From contig CAKPEZ010000005.1 of NCBI GenBank assembly GCA_934149465.1, positions 29,698 through 93,697 on the forward strand: a DNA stretch of 64,000 bases, written 5' to 3'. The notes under the pieces were generated by a model. That model saw only the letters and a program-made list of their open reading frames with translations, searched no databases and had not been told where the DNA came from. Position 1 is the first letter of the stretch. Each line of letters starts with the position of its first letter. Source of the stretch: an uncultured Bacilli bacterium. GTDB taxonomy: Bacteria; Bacillota_I; Bacilli_A; RF39; UBA660. Of the stretch, positions 30,496 to 40,543 are shown piece after piece. The position numbers and the translations under genes were made by a program.

Positions 30496-32862
30496 GTGAA
30501 TAAAGAAAGAAGAAAAGATATTATTGTGCATCTTGTTTATTTATTGATAATTTTCTTTATATATTTTATTTTAACTAAAAATAAGTATATATTTGGATCT
30601 GTTACTGATTTTCAAGCACAGCATTATCTTTTTCCTGAATATTTTAGAAATCTTTTTTATCATACTAAAGATTTATTTCCTGATTTTGCTTTTAATCTAG
30701 GTGGAGGACAAAATATATATTATTTTTCTTATTATGGGTTATTAAGTCCAATTATTCTTTTGTCTTATCTATTTCCAATGATAAAAATGATTGATTATAT
30801 AATTATTACTAATTTACTTAGTGTTTATATTAGTACTAGTTTATTTTATTTTTATTTAAAAAGAAAATATGATTTTAAAACTTCCTTTGTTTGTGCATTT
30901 CTTTTTCTTTGTGCTGGTCCTTTACTTTTTCATGCTCATCGACATATGATGTTTATGAACTATATGCCATTTTTAATACTTGGATTATATGGGATTGATA
31001 GATTTATTGACAAAGATAAGCCTTTGTTATTAATAATTTCCTTAACTTTATTAATTTATACTAGTTATTATTACAGTTTTTCTTCTTTTGCTTGTCTTTT
31101 TATTTATGGAATTTATTCTTATTTTAAGAAAAACTATAAAATAAAAGATATGTTTAAACTTGTTATTCCTTTTTTGATATCAGTTATGATTGGAATGTTG
31201 ATAATTCTTCCTACTTTATATACTTTGATAAGTGGAAGAAGTAGTAGTGGTAGTAGTATTTCTTTATTAGAGTTATTTACTCCAAATCAATATCTTTTAT
31301 ATGATTCTTATAATATGGGTTTAACTTTTATTAATGTAATTGCGTTAATTTACTTTGCTTTTGCTAAAGACAAAGTAAATAAGGTTTTAGCACTCTTTCT
31401 TTTAGGCATAAGTATATTTCCCTTTTTTAATTATTTATTAAATGGAACTTTATATATTAATGGGAAATCTTTAATACCATTTATCCCACTTGTTTTACTG
31501 ATGACATCTGAGTTTTTAGATAAAATCTTTAAGAAAAAAATAAATATAGGGCAAATCTTGTTAATAGGTTATTTAGTAATTTCTTCTTTCTTAATGTGTT
31601 TATCTATTAATAAAAAAGATAATCTTATTTTGAAAAAAGATCTTAATAATTTAAAATATCAGAATTATTATGATGATATTAAGAAAATTACTAAGAATGA
31701 TCAAGAACTATTTAGAATAAATAATCAAGTACTTGGAAGATCTTCTTTAAATATGGTTTCTAATATTTCTGAATATAAAACTACTTTATATTCTTCTACA
31801 TCTAATAAAGATTATGAATATATATATAAAGAATTATTTAATAATCCTTTATCTTACCGAAATAAATTTGTTTTAAATAGTTCTAATAATATAGTATTTC
31901 AAATATTTATGAATGAGAAATATGTGTTTACTAAGAGTGATTTATCTTCTTTCTATTCTTTGATTAGTAAGAATAACCATTATAATATTTATCTTAATGA
32001 TAATACTCTTCCTTTAGGATATGCTTCTAATAATCTTATTAGTTATAAAGACTTTAAAAATATGAGTTATCCTAGTAATATTATTAGTATGCTTAAAAAT
32101 ATAGTTGTTCCTAATGATAGTAGAAATATAATTAGGACTAAAGTAGAGAAGATATCTTTAGATTATGATGTTATTTCTAAGGATAATCTTGATATAGAAA
32201 AGAATGACAATGGTTATAATATAAAAGCCTTAGGTAGTGAAAATTTAACTTTGAGGTTAAAGAATGATTTAAAGAATAAGATTTTATTTATTAGATTTAC
32301 TAATGATTATGTATCTTCTTGTAAAGATGGGGATTTGAGTATAAAAATTAATGGCATTTCTAATAAATTAACTTGTTTAGAGTGGAAATATTATAATGAA
32401 AATAAAGTATTTGATTATACTTTGTTAGAGCCTAGTAATTTAGAAATAACTTTTTCTAAAGGGACTTATAAACTTAGGGATATAGAGTTTTATGTATTAG
32501 ATTATAGTGAGTTAAAAGATATTCGTCTTGGAGTAGATCCTTTAATTATTGATAGAGATAAAACTTTGGGAGATAAGATAGTTGGAAACATTAATGTTAG
32601 AGATGATGGATACTTTACCATGTCTATTCCGTATGATAAGGGATTTTCAATAAAGCTTGATAATAAGGTAATCTCTTATGAAAAAGTTAATGAATCTTTT
32701 ATTGGATTTCCAATTACTAAGGGAGAACATCATATTGAAATAGAGTATGTTGCCCCTTATAAAAATATTAGTTTAGTTATTACTATAATTGGTATTATTA
32801 TTTTAATAATATATGTAAGGAGGAAGTATGAAAAAAATATCAGTAATAGTATCTTGTTATAA
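30496..32862 (+). CDS. yfhO: YfhO-family membrane glycosyltransferase, GTG start
   Basis: 788 aa polytopic membrane protein. N-terminal helix, then the family hallmark DFQAQHYLFPEYFRNLFY with acidic residues on the first outside loop, GGGQNIYYFSYYG, a dozen or so hydrophobic segments, and a large beta-rich outside domain followed by a last helix and basic tail. YfhO uses undecaprenyl-phosphate-linked sugars to decorate lipoteichoic acid. Its 3' end overlaps a CsbB-like glycosyltransferase by 35 bases, matching the csbB-yfhO pairing known in Bacillus, Listeria and Staphylococcus. Start GTG 30496 with AGAGAGGG upstream. Confidence 0.88.
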   Translation: MNKERRKDIIVHLVYLLIIFFIYFILTKNKYIFGSVTDFQAQHYLFPEYFRNLFYHTKDLFPDFAFNLGGGQNIYYFSYYGLLSPIILLSYLFPMIKMIDYIIITNLLSVYISTSLFYFYLKRKYDFKTSFVCAFLFLCAGPLLFHAHRHMMFMNYMPFLILGLYGIDRFIDKDKPLLLIISLTLLIYTSYYYSFSSFACLFIYGIYSYFKKNYKIKDMFKLVIPFLISVMIGMLIILPTLYTLISGRSSSGSSISLLELFTPNQYLLYDSYNMGLTFINVIALIYFAFAKDKVNKVLALFLLGISIFPFFNYLLNGTLYINGKSLIPFIPLVLLMTSEFLDKIFKKKINIGQILLIGYLVISSFLMCLSINKKDNLILKKDLNNLKYQNYYDDIKKITKNDQELFRINNQVLGRSSLNMVSNISEYKTTLYSSTSNKDYEYIYKELFNNPLSYRNKFVLNSSNNIVFQIFMNEKYVFTKSDLSSFYSLISKNNHYNIYLNDNTLPLGYASNNLISYKDFKNMSYPSNIISMLKNIVVPNDSRNIIRTKVEKISLDYDVISKDNLDIEKNDNGYNIKALGSENLTLRLKNDLKNKILFIRFTNDYVSSCKDGDLSIKINGISNKLTCLEWKYYNENKVFDYTLLEPSNLEITFSKGTYKLRDIEFYVLDYSELKDIRLGVDPLIIDRDKTLGDKIVGNINVRDDGYFTMSIPYDKGFSIKLDNKVISYEKVNESFIGFPITKGEHHIEIEYVAPYKNISLVITIIGIIILIIYVRRKYEKNISNSILL

Positions 32863-33763
32863 TGAACAAGAAGCAATTCCTTATTTTTATGAGGAAATAA
32901 TTAAGACAGCTAAGGAAATGGATTATGTTGATTTTGAGTTCTTATTTGTTAATGATGGTTCTAAAGATAATACACTTAATATCTTAAAAGAATTAGCTAA
33001 GAAAGATAAGAGAGTTAGATATATTTCATTTTCAAGAAATTTTGGAAAGGAAGCTGCAATGTTAGCAGGACTTGAGAATGCTAGAGGAGACTATATTACT
33101 TTGATGGATGCTGATTTACAAGATCCGCCAGCAATGCTACCAGAGATGTATCGTCTTATTACCGAAGAAGGTTATGATCAAGTTGGTACTAGAAGAGTTA
33201 CTAGAAAAGGAGAACCTCCTATTAGGAGCTTTTTTGCAAGATGCTTTTATAAATTAATAAATAAAATGTCTAAGGTTGAAATGGTAGATGGAGCAAGAGA
33301 TTATCGTTTGATGACTAGACAAGTAGTAGATTCTATTATTTCTTTAAAAGAATATAATCGTTATTCTAAGGGGCTATTTAGTTTTGTTGGGTATGATACT
33401 AAGTGGCTTGAGTATGAGAATGTTAATAGAGTAGCAGGAGAAACAAAATGGTCCTTTTGGAAGTTATTTAAATATGCAATTGAAGGAATAGTAGCGTTTA
33501 CGACTGTACCTTTAACTTTATCTTCAGTATTTGGAATTATTTTTTGTCTTCTTTCTATAATAGGAATTATCTTTATTGTAGTTAGAACTTTAGCGTTTGG
33601 AGATCCTGTTAGTGGTTGGCCTTCTTTAGTTTGTATAATTCTACTTTTAAGTGGTATTCAGTTATTGTCTTTAGGGATTATTGGTCAATATTTAGCTAAA
33701 GCATATTTGGAAACTAAGCATAGACCTATTTATATAGTAAAGGAAACAAGTGAAGATAAATAA
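32828..33763 (+). CDS. CsbB/GtrB-like polyprenyl-phosphate glycosyltransferase
   Basis: 311 aa GT2 enzyme: VIVSCYNEQEAIPYF, the nucleotide-binding VNDGSKDNT, metal-binding MDADLQDPP, and two C-terminal transmembrane helices. It transfers a sugar (GlcNAc for CsbB) from a nucleotide donor to undecaprenyl phosphate on the inner face of the membrane; the flipped product feeds YfhO. AGGAGG ribosome binding site lies inside the end of yfhO. The pair predicts glycosylated teichoic acid or another wall polymer. Confidence 0.92.
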   Translation: MKKISVIVSCYNEQEAIPYFYEEIIKTAKEMDYVDFEFLFVNDGSKDNTLNILKELAKKDKRVRYISFSRNFGKEAAMLAGLENARGDYITLMDADLQDPPAMLPEMYRLITEEGYDQVGTRRVTRKGEPPIRSFFARCFYKLINKMSKVEMVDGARDYRLMTRQVVDSIISLKEYNRYSKGLFSFVGYDTKWLEYENVNRVAGETKWSFWKLFKYAIEGIVAFTTVPLTLSSVFGIIFCLLSIIGIIFIVVRTLAFGDPVSGWPSLVCIILLLSGIQLLSLGIIGQYLAKAYLETKHRPIYIVKETSEDK

Positions 33764-33764
33764 C

Positions 33765-33793
33765 TTGTTTTTCTTTTAAAAAGATGATACAAT
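33765..33793 (+). promoter_or_regulatory. Promoter of tRNA-Arg
   Basis: TTGTTT (33765-33770), 17-bp spacer, TACAAT (33788-33793) with TG extension, nine bases before the tRNA 5' end. Confidence 0.65.
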
Positions 33794-33801
33794 TAATGCG
33801 T

Positions 33802-33878
<77 letters not shown>

Positions 33879-33917
33879 TTTTTGATTCATTAAAGGATAT
33901 ATAATGTTCTTATAGAG

Positions 33918-33946
33918 AAACTAGTTAGTAATAATTAGTTTTTTTG
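33918..33946 (+). terminator. Possible terminator after tRNA-Arg
   Basis: AAACTA and TAGTTT can pair around a ~12-base loop and are followed by a T run. Confidence 0.5.
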
Positions 33947-33978
33947 TGTTATACTCTTTTGATGAAGGAGGTTTAATT

Positions 33979-34704
33979 ATGCCAGAAAATTATTATTTTA
34001 AAGAGGTTTTATTAGGTCTTAAAACTGAATATAATGAATATGAAAATATGATTAAGAAGATAAAAGAATATGTTAAAGTAATTGGAAAAGAGAAACTTGA
34101 AAATTTTGATTTTTATTTGGAGAATTCTATTTATGGTCTTTGTTTAATTTGTAAAATTGAGGGAAAAAGAAATAGAATTATGAAATTACTTGGTAAATCA
34201 AATATCGATTACGTAAGTGCTAGTGTTAGATCAAATGGTTCTATGTATGTTAAAAGTAATGATATTTGCTTGTATGGAGATAGTTTATTTTTTCAAGAAA
34301 ATATTAAGAAACTTATGAATTCTTCATTTGCTAAAGAGATGATTGTTCTTGTTGTAAATTCTTTAGATGGAAATTCTTGTTTAAGGGTAGAATATAATAG
34401 TATTAAGTGTAATTTAGGAAGAGGAAATTATTTGGTTTATAATCCTATTACTAATAGCATTACTTTGCATAGTAGAAATAAAGTTACTAGGACAGGACTT
34501 TATGATATTTTGTATAAAAGTTATTTGAGAAATGATTTTCCTTTGTATCATCAAGATATTATTGATAGTTCTTTAGAAAAAAGCAAAGCCATTGAAATAA
34601 TTAGTGATCCAGTAAAGAAAGCAGGTTCATTTGAAACTTATGAAGATATGGAATTTATTGAAGAGGGTAAAAGACTTATTTTAAAAAATAAAAATAGAAG
34701 GTAA
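33979..34704 (+). CDS. Hypothetical protein
   Basis: 241 aa from ATG 33979, which has a perfect AAGGAGG ribosome binding site; an in-frame ATG at 33946 lies in the terminator/promoter region. No family recognised. Soluble, no signal; begins MPENYYFKEVLLGLKTEYNE with a helical N-terminus, then beta-rich central parts (FYLENSIYGLCLICKI, DYVSASVRSNGSMYV) and a charged C-terminus. Followed by a terminator, so apparently monocistronic. Confidence 0.75.
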   Translation: MPENYYFKEVLLGLKTEYNEYENMIKKIKEYVKVIGKEKLENFDFYLENSIYGLCLICKIEGKRNRIMKLLGKSNIDYVSASVRSNGSMYVKSNDICLYGDSLFFQENIKKLMNSSFAKEMIVLVVNSLDGNSCLRVEYNSIKCNLGRGNYLVYNPITNSITLHSRNKVTRTGLYDILYKSYLRNDFPLYHQDIIDSSLEKSKAIEIISDPVKKAGSFETYEDMEFIEEGKRLILKNKNRR

Positions 34705-34727
34705 AGACGTTATATAGGCGTCTTTTT
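34703..34727 (+). terminator. Terminator after 33979 gene
   Basis: AAAGACG and CGTCTTT pair perfectly around a nine-base loop and are followed by TT; overlaps the stop codon. Confidence 0.75.
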
Positions 34728-34729
34728 AT

Positions 34730-34758
34730 TTGACTAATTACTTCTTATATGTTAAAAT
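34730..34758 (+). promoter_or_regulatory. Promoter for the 1290-aa protein
   Basis: TTGACT (34730-34735), 17-bp spacer, TAAAAT (34753-34758) with TG extension. Confidence 0.75.
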
Positions 34759-34786
34759 ACAGCTTGTTTTAAGGGGAAGATGTAGT

Positions 34787-37700
34787 ATGAGAAAAGAGGT
34801 ATTAAATTTTCTTAATAGTATAGATATTTCTTTAGAAGAAAAGAAAAAATATCTTAATTCTAAAAAATTTATTAACTTTTTATTAAGTCTTTCGGTTAAT
34901 GAGATTTTAATTCTTTGTGATTTAATTTTTGAGAAAGAACTTGCTGATATATTAGGAAAAAAGTTTGATAATATTTTTAATAGTAAGAATTTTTTTTATG
35001 CTAAAAAGATTAATAAGTGGAGAAAAGAAATAGAGGAGTATCCATATTTTAATTCTAATTCTTTGAATAGAAGCTTTCCATTAAGTATAAAAAAGATTAT
35101 TGCTAATAAAGTTTATAATAATATTGATATGATAATAGATACTCTAAGTAATGAGAATATAGATTTTAATATTAAAAAATTAATAGTAGATGAGGTTATT
35201 CAAGATCGTTCATTAGCGTTCGTTCTTAGTTTTATTCCAAAAGGAGAAATATGTGATTATATCCTAGATAATAGAGTTTTAGGAAAGAATAAAGTAATTG
35301 AAATGATTTTGCGTTCTGCTAATAAAGATTGTAGATTATTAGTAATTAATAGATGTGTTGATAAAAAAGCTCTTACTTATTTATTTGATAATAATCTTAT
35401 TAGCGATATTGTTTCTAATGAGATTGTTCAAAATAAAATTGAGGAAACTAATTTTTATATTCATAATTTGTCTTTTTCTAAAGCTTTGAAAGTAGTTGGT
35501 TCGGATAACTTTCCTTTTACTATGCAAGAGAGGGTATGGCTTGAAAAGAAGAATATGCTTATTTTAGGAGCAATTTTTACTCCTTTGATTTCTAATAACG
35601 ATTTTTTTTATCAGTCTAATCCAAAAGTAATAGATTTATATTATAAGACTCATTTTTTTAGAATTAATTCTTCTATTTTATTTAATCCTTTGTTTAATCC
35701 TTTTTCTTGGTTAACTTCTAAGGCAGTTCCAGATTCAGTTAAATTAAGAATAATGAAATGTCGTAATTTAGAGATAGATTTTTTAATAAAGACTATGAGT
35801 TATTCTGCTTTGAAACAGTATCTATATAATAGAGAATATACTAATTTACCTAGTTTTATTTTAGATAAAATTTTTAAGCTTCGAAAGAATAATATTATAG
35901 ATAATATAAAGAAAAATGATAAGAAAGAAAATATTTTAGATATTCAGGGAAGAGATTATTGTCAAGAGTACTTGAAACTACTTATTGAATATTCTGTTAA
36001 TAAAGATAATATTTTAGATTTGCTTCGTTCTGGGTATAGGGCTGGTTATATAATTCACGTTAAAAAAGAATTAATTTATAGCATCTTAGATGGTTTAAGT
36101 CCTATGGAACTTTTAACTTTCGATAAATATGGTTTTAATGAACCCGTAAAAAGAATAATTGTGGATAATAATATCTTCTTGTTTAAAGAGAAGTTATCTT
36201 TATTAGATAAAGATTTGCTTTTGAAAAGTCTTAGTAATGATAATATTTTAGATAGTATTAAAGAAATAATCATAGAAATATTTGGTTATTCTAGGAAAGA
36301 AGCTTTACTTATAAAAAAATTATTTAATTTTTGTGATGTTAAGCATGTTTTAATGTATTATAGTCAGATCAAACTTTTTTTAAAGAAAGCTAACATTGAT
36401 ATTAATTTACTTTTCCAATATGGTGGTGAAAGTAAGATTTGTCCTAATTGGTTAGGGATTATTATAAGTATTTTAGAAAATAACAAAGAAGGAGAGTTTA
36501 TTGAGATAAAAAATTATTTAGATAATAATTTTTATGATAATCTTGTTAAAGAAAACGATGTTTCTAGGATTAATTCTTTTTTAGAAGTACTTGCTAATTA
36601 TAATAAAGAATATTCTTTAATTATAGATATTTTAAAAAGAAAAATTTCTTTAAGTGAAAATGATAAAATTACTTTAAAATATTTATTTAAAGATACTAAT
36701 AGGACTAATTTAATTTTTTCATATGATGATTTAGAGAATTACCGAAAGAAAATGTATTTTGATGTTTTAAAAAAAGTATATTCTAGTGATATTAAGATGG
36801 AAGATATTCTTTATATTTATAATAATTTTTTATTTAATGGGAATTCTGATGTTATTAATTATATTGGTGGAACTACTTCATTAAAGAATTTGATGGTTAA
36901 TAATAAGAAATCTAAATTAATTAGAAATTTAATTAAAGAGCTTATTTTTTATTCAAACATTATAGAAGAAGTTAATAATAGTAATAATTATCAAGGATTA
37001 TTAGATTATTTGAGAAAAACTTTTAGTAGTTATGATGAATTTGTTATGGTTCAGAATTTATTTGCTGATTTAAAAAATAAAGTAACTAAACTTTATGAAT
37101 ATGAATCAAAAGTTAATTTATCTAGATTAGATAGTCTTTCTTCTTTAGAAGATGTTTTAGATTATAAGTTAATGAAAGAATATGGTGGACTAGTTTATGA
37201 TTTTAAAGATAAGAACTATGTTTTATATGCTCATGTTCTAAGTTCTAAAGAGAAGATATTTGATTTAGTAAGTGGATCTTCTGATGGTAATAAGAATTTT
37301 ATTTCTCTTAGTCCAGTTAGTTATAAGGGACAGTATTATTATTATAATAGTTATAATACTATATTAGCGTATGATAGGATTCCAAGTGGTAGTTTTATTT
37401 ATAGTTCGATTGCTAATATGAATACTAATATTTTGATTAGGAGTAATTCTTTAGAAGTTGATGATACTTTTAGAAAGCAAAGGGGTATTTTAGAAAGTAG
37501 TGCAGTTGTTGCGAACAATTCAGAAGCTTTATTTTATAGAGAAGGATTAATTCCTTGTGGAATTATTCTTCCTGGAGGAAGGATTCCTAGTAATGAGGAA
37601 CTTTTATATCATAAGAAGTATAATCTTCCTTTTATTGTTACTCAGAAGGTTGGAATTGCTATTGATAATCCTAAGAAAATTTTTGATATTAATGATTTGG

Positions 37701-38659
37701 AAGGAGAAATTTCAGATATGAAAGAGTTAGAGAATATTTTAAGTGATGTATCTTCTTATGCTAAAACTTGTAAAGAAAATAATATTTATACTGGTAGAGA
37801 AGTTGCTATATTTACTGATAGTCATGCATTATATGAGCCTACTTTAGCTATTTTAGAAGATATTAGAAAAAATGGTATTAGAGAGATTTATTCTTTAGGA
37901 GATAATATTGGTAGTGGGCCTAATCCTAGTGAAGTTCTTGATTTACTTGATGAATATGAAGTTAAGTCAGTTCTTGGTAATGGAGAGTTTTATCAAATAC
38001 TAGGTACTAAGCCTTTTCCTTATTTAAATAAAGATAGAATAGAAAATGAAGAGTGGACTCATGATAGATTAAGTACTTCTCAAATAAAAAGATTAAATTT
38101 ATATCCTACTTCAATAGATTTAAATATTGGAAATAAAAAAGTAGCGCTTTGTCATTTTGGTAATGATATAAGATGGGACTTTTCTTTAGAACATAATGTT
38201 AATTATTATCAAAGAATGCATAATGCTATGCTTTCTCCTATTCAGTTTCTATATACTAATAGTCCTTCTTCTAAGAAGGTAGTTGTTTCTTATGCTTTGT
38301 TAGATAAGCCTTTTTATAAAGGCTATCTAGATGCTAAAGAAAGGCCTTTATTTGAGGGAAAAACTTTAGATAATTATGATAGTATCTTTGAAGGGCATGT
38401 TCATTTTGAAATGAATGATACTTTGGGTAATTTAGATATTCATACTTTAAGAGCAGTTGGTCTTGGCTTTGATAGAATTGATCCTTTAGATATGGCAGTT
38501 TATTATGTTTTAAAGGAAAGAAAAGATGGCTTTTTTGATATAGATAAAAAGTATGTTTCATTTAATAGGAATTATCTATTATCTAATATTATGTCTAGTA
38601 GCATTCCTCATAAAGAGAAAATATTAGAGTTTACTACACATAGACAATTGACAAAATAA
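34787..38659 (+). CDS. 1290-aa protein with C-terminal metallophosphoesterase domain
   Basis: From ATG 34787 (AAGGGGAAG upstream) the first ~780 residues are helical, Leu/Ile/Asn/Lys-rich and repeat-like, without recognisable domain or membrane segment. Residues ~800-1000 form a beta-rich domain (VYDFKDKNYVLYAHVLSS, NFISLSPVSYKGQYYYY, PCGIILPGGRIPSNEEL) I cannot name. Residues ~1005-1240 read as a calcineurin-like phosphoesterase: FTDSHALYEP (DxH), YSLGDNIGSGP (GDx2G), VLGNGEFY where GNHE is usual, LCHFGNDIR and EGHVHF. The His of GNH(E) is replaced by Gly, so activity may be altered. No signal peptide, so cytoplasmic unless exported unusually. Stands alone between a hypothetical gene and argS. 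Confidence 0.72.
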   Translation: MRKEVLNFLNSIDISLEEKKKYLNSKKFINFLLSLSVNEILILCDLIFEKELADILGKKFDNIFNSKNFFYAKKINKWRKEIEEYPYFNSNSLNRSFPLSIKKIIANKVYNNIDMIIDTLSNENIDFNIKKLIVDEVIQDRSLAFVLSFIPKGEICDYILDNRVLGKNKVIEMILRSANKDCRLLVINRCVDKKALTYLFDNNLISDIVSNEIVQNKIEETNFYIHNLSFSKALKVVGSDNFPFTMQERVWLEKKNMLILGAIFTPLISNNDFFYQSNPKVIDLYYKTHFFRINSSILFNPLFNPFSWLTSKAVPDSVKLRIMKCRNLEIDFLIKTMSYSALKQYLYNREYTNLPSFILDKIFKLRKNNIIDNIKKNDKKENILDIQGRDYCQEYLKLLIEYSVNKDNILDLLRSGYRAGYIIHVKKELIYSILDGLSPMELLTFDKYGFNEPVKRIIVDNNIFLFKEKLSLLDKDLLLKSLSNDNILDSIKEIIIEIFGYSRKEALLIKKLFNFCDVKHVLMYYSQIKLFLKKANIDINLLFQYGGESKICPNWLGIIISILENNKEGEFIEIKNYLDNNFYDNLVKENDVSRINSFLEVLANYNKEYSLIIDILKRKISLSENDKITLKYLFKDTNRTNLIFSYDDLENYRKKMYFDVLKKVYSSDIKMEDILYIYNNFLFNGNSDVINYIGGTTSLKNLMVNNKKSKLIRNLIKELIFYSNIIEEVNNSNNYQGLLDYLRKTFSSYDEFVMVQNLFADLKNKVTKLYEYESKVNLSRLDSLSSLEDVLDYKLMKEYGGLVYDFKDKNYVLYAHVLSSKEKIFDLVSGSSDGNKNFISLSPVSYKGQYYYYNSYNTILAYDRIPSGSFIYSSIANMNTNILIRSNSLEVDDTFRKQRGILESSAVVANNSEALFYREGLIPCGIILPGGRIPSNEELLYHKKYNLPFIVTQKVGIAIDNPKKIFDINDLEGEISDMKELENILSDVSSYAKTCKENNIYTGREVAIFTDSHALYEPTLAILEDIRKNGIREIYSLGDNIGSGPNPSEVLDLLDEYEVKSVLGNGEFYQILGTKPFPYLNKDRIENEEWTHDRLSTSQIKRLNLYPTSIDLNIGNKKVALCHFGNDIRWDFSLEHNVNYYQRMHNAMLSPIQFLYTNSPSSKKVVVSYALLDKPFYKGYLDAKERPLFEGKTLDNYDSIFEGHVHFEMNDTLGNLDIHTLRAVGLGFDRIDPLDMAVYYVLKERKDGFFDIDKKYVSFNRNYLLSNIMSSSIPHKEKILEFTTHRQLTK

Positions 38660-38698
38660 GTAATTTAAGATAACATTTTTAAGTAAGAAGGTGTAATT

Positions 38699-40420
38699 AT
38701 GAGTCTTATAAAAGAAACAGAAGATTATTTAAGTAATATATTAAAAGAACTTGGTTATGAAGATCGTGCAGTTATAATAGAATCTAATGTGAAAAAGTTT
38801 GGAGATTTTCAGCTTGATTTAGCAATGGCTTTAGCGAAGAAATATCATCAAAATCCAAGAGAGATTGCTAGTAAGATTGTAAGTAAGATAGATAATCGTT
38901 TAAAAGATATTAGAATAGAAGGACCTGGTTTTATTAATTTTAAATTTAATGATGATCTTCTTATTAAGTGGAGTAATTCTGGTATTAAAGATTTTAATAT
39001 TTTTGTTGATAAAACTGCTAAGAAGAAGATTATTGTTGATTATGGTGGTGCGAACGCTGCTAAGAGTTTACATGTTGGACATATGAGAAGCGCTAATATT
39101 GGAGAAGCTTTAAAAAGACTTGCTAAATTATATGGTAATGATGTATTGGGGGATGTTCATTTAGGAGATCTAGGAAGACAATCTGGTATGTTAATATATG
39201 AACTTCATGAAGAACATCCTTCTCTTCCTTTTTTTGATGAAAATTATTCTAAAGAATATCCTAATATAGGATTAACTGCTCAAGATCTTGGTAGAATGTA
39301 TCCACTTGCTAGTAAGAAAGCTAAGGAAGATCCTGTTATTATGGAAAAGGTAAGAGAAATATCTTCTTTGGTAGAAAAAGGCTATAAGCCATACTTAGAA
39401 TTATGGAAACAGATGTTAGAAGTATCAAGTAAAGAAATAAGAAAAGTTTATGATAAACTTAATTGTCATTTTGAGATTTGGGATGGAGAACTAGAATCTT
39501 TAAATTATGTTCCTAACGTAATGGAAATAATGAAGAAAAACTTATATGAATCAGATGGTGCTTTAATAATGGATGTTAAAGAAAAAAGTGATACTTTAGA
39601 AGTTCCTCCTTTAATGGTTATTAAAAGTAATGGCTCTAGCATATACGCTACTAGAGATTTGGCTACTTTATATAAAAGAATTAATAAGTATAATCCTGAT
39701 GAAATATGGTATGTTGTTGATGAAAGACAATCTTTATATTTTACTCAAGTATTTAGAGGTGCTTATAAATCAGGTTTAGTTCCAGGTAATGTTAGTCTTA
39801 AGCATTTTGGATTTGGTACTATTAATGGTAAAGATGGAAAGCCTTTTAAAACTAGAGATGGTGGGGTAATGGAATTATCTATGTTAATAGAGATGATAAG
39901 AAAAGAGATTTATCCTAAAATAAAAGAAGATATTCCATTAGAAGAGAGAAATAAAATTGCTGATACTTTAGCAATTGCTACTTTAAAATATGCAGATCTT
40001 CTTCCTTATAGAAAGACTGATTATGTATTTGATCCTGTAAAGTTTAGTTCATTAGTAGGAAAAACTGGTATTTATATTTTATATTCAGTAGTAAGAATGA
40101 AGTCTCTTCTTAAGAAAACTATAGATAAAGACTATGTAATAAGTGATATTTATAATGATGATTTAAAAGATATTTTAAATAAACTAGTTTTATTACCTAA
40201 GTATTTATATTTATCTTATAAAGAATCTTCCCTAAACTATATAACAGAATATCTATATCAATTAGTTTGTCTTTATAATAAGTTTTATAATGATAATAAT
40301 ATTTTAAATGAAGAAGATATTTTAAAGAAGGAAAGCTATATTGCTTTAACTAAACTTGTTTATAATGTAGTTCATAATATTTTAGGTATTTTAGCAATTG
40401 ATGAAGTAGATAGAATGTAA
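38699..40420 (+). CDS. argS: Arginyl-tRNA synthetase
   Basis: 573 aa class I synthetase. GGANAAKSLHVGHMRSANIG holds the HIGH-type HVGH signature; the N-terminal Add-1 domain (YLSNILKELGYED, FGDFQLDLAMALAK) and the C-terminal anticodon-binding helical domain (KTGIYILYSVVRMKSLL) are both present. AAGAAGGTG ribosome binding site. The tRNA-Arg(CCU) gene lies 4.8 kb upstream. Ends at a strong terminator. Confidence 0.96.
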   Translation: MSLIKETEDYLSNILKELGYEDRAVIIESNVKKFGDFQLDLAMALAKKYHQNPREIASKIVSKIDNRLKDIRIEGPGFINFKFNDDLLIKWSNSGIKDFNIFVDKTAKKKIIVDYGGANAAKSLHVGHMRSANIGEALKRLAKLYGNDVLGDVHLGDLGRQSGMLIYELHEEHPSLPFFDENYSKEYPNIGLTAQDLGRMYPLASKKAKEDPVIMEKVREISSLVEKGYKPYLELWKQMLEVSSKEIRKVYDKLNCHFEIWDGELESLNYVPNVMEIMKKNLYESDGALIMDVKEKSDTLEVPPLMVIKSNGSSIYATRDLATLYKRINKYNPDEIWYVVDERQSLYFTQVFRGAYKSGLVPGNVSLKHFGFGTINGKDGKPFKTRDGGVMELSMLIEMIRKEIYPKIKEDIPLEERNKIADTLAIATLKYADLLPYRKTDYVFDPVKFSSLVGKTGIYILYSVVRMKSLLKKTIDKDYVISDIYNDDLKDILNKLVLLPKYLYLSYKESSLNYITEYLYQLVCLYNKFYNDNNILNEEDILKKESYIALTKLVYNVVHNILGILAIDEVDRM

Positions 40421-40457
40421 AAGACTTAAATAGAAAAATACTTTAAGTCTTTTTTTG
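40419..40457 (+). terminator. Terminator after argS
   Basis: AAAGACTTAAA pairs perfectly with TTTAAGTCTTT around an 11-base loop, followed by more T. Confidence 0.88.
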
Positions 40458-40508
40458 TAAAGTTAAATGTCAAGACATAATAAAGTATAAAGAAAAAATA
40501 ACTTAATA

Positions 40509-40517
40509 TGCTATAAT
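40509..40517 (+). promoter_or_regulatory. Extended -10 element upstream of uppP
   Basis: TGCTATAAT, a perfect extended -10, 27 bp before the start codon; no clear -35. Confidence 0.5.
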
Positions 40518-40543
40518 GTAAGTTAAGAAAAGAGGATACTTAT

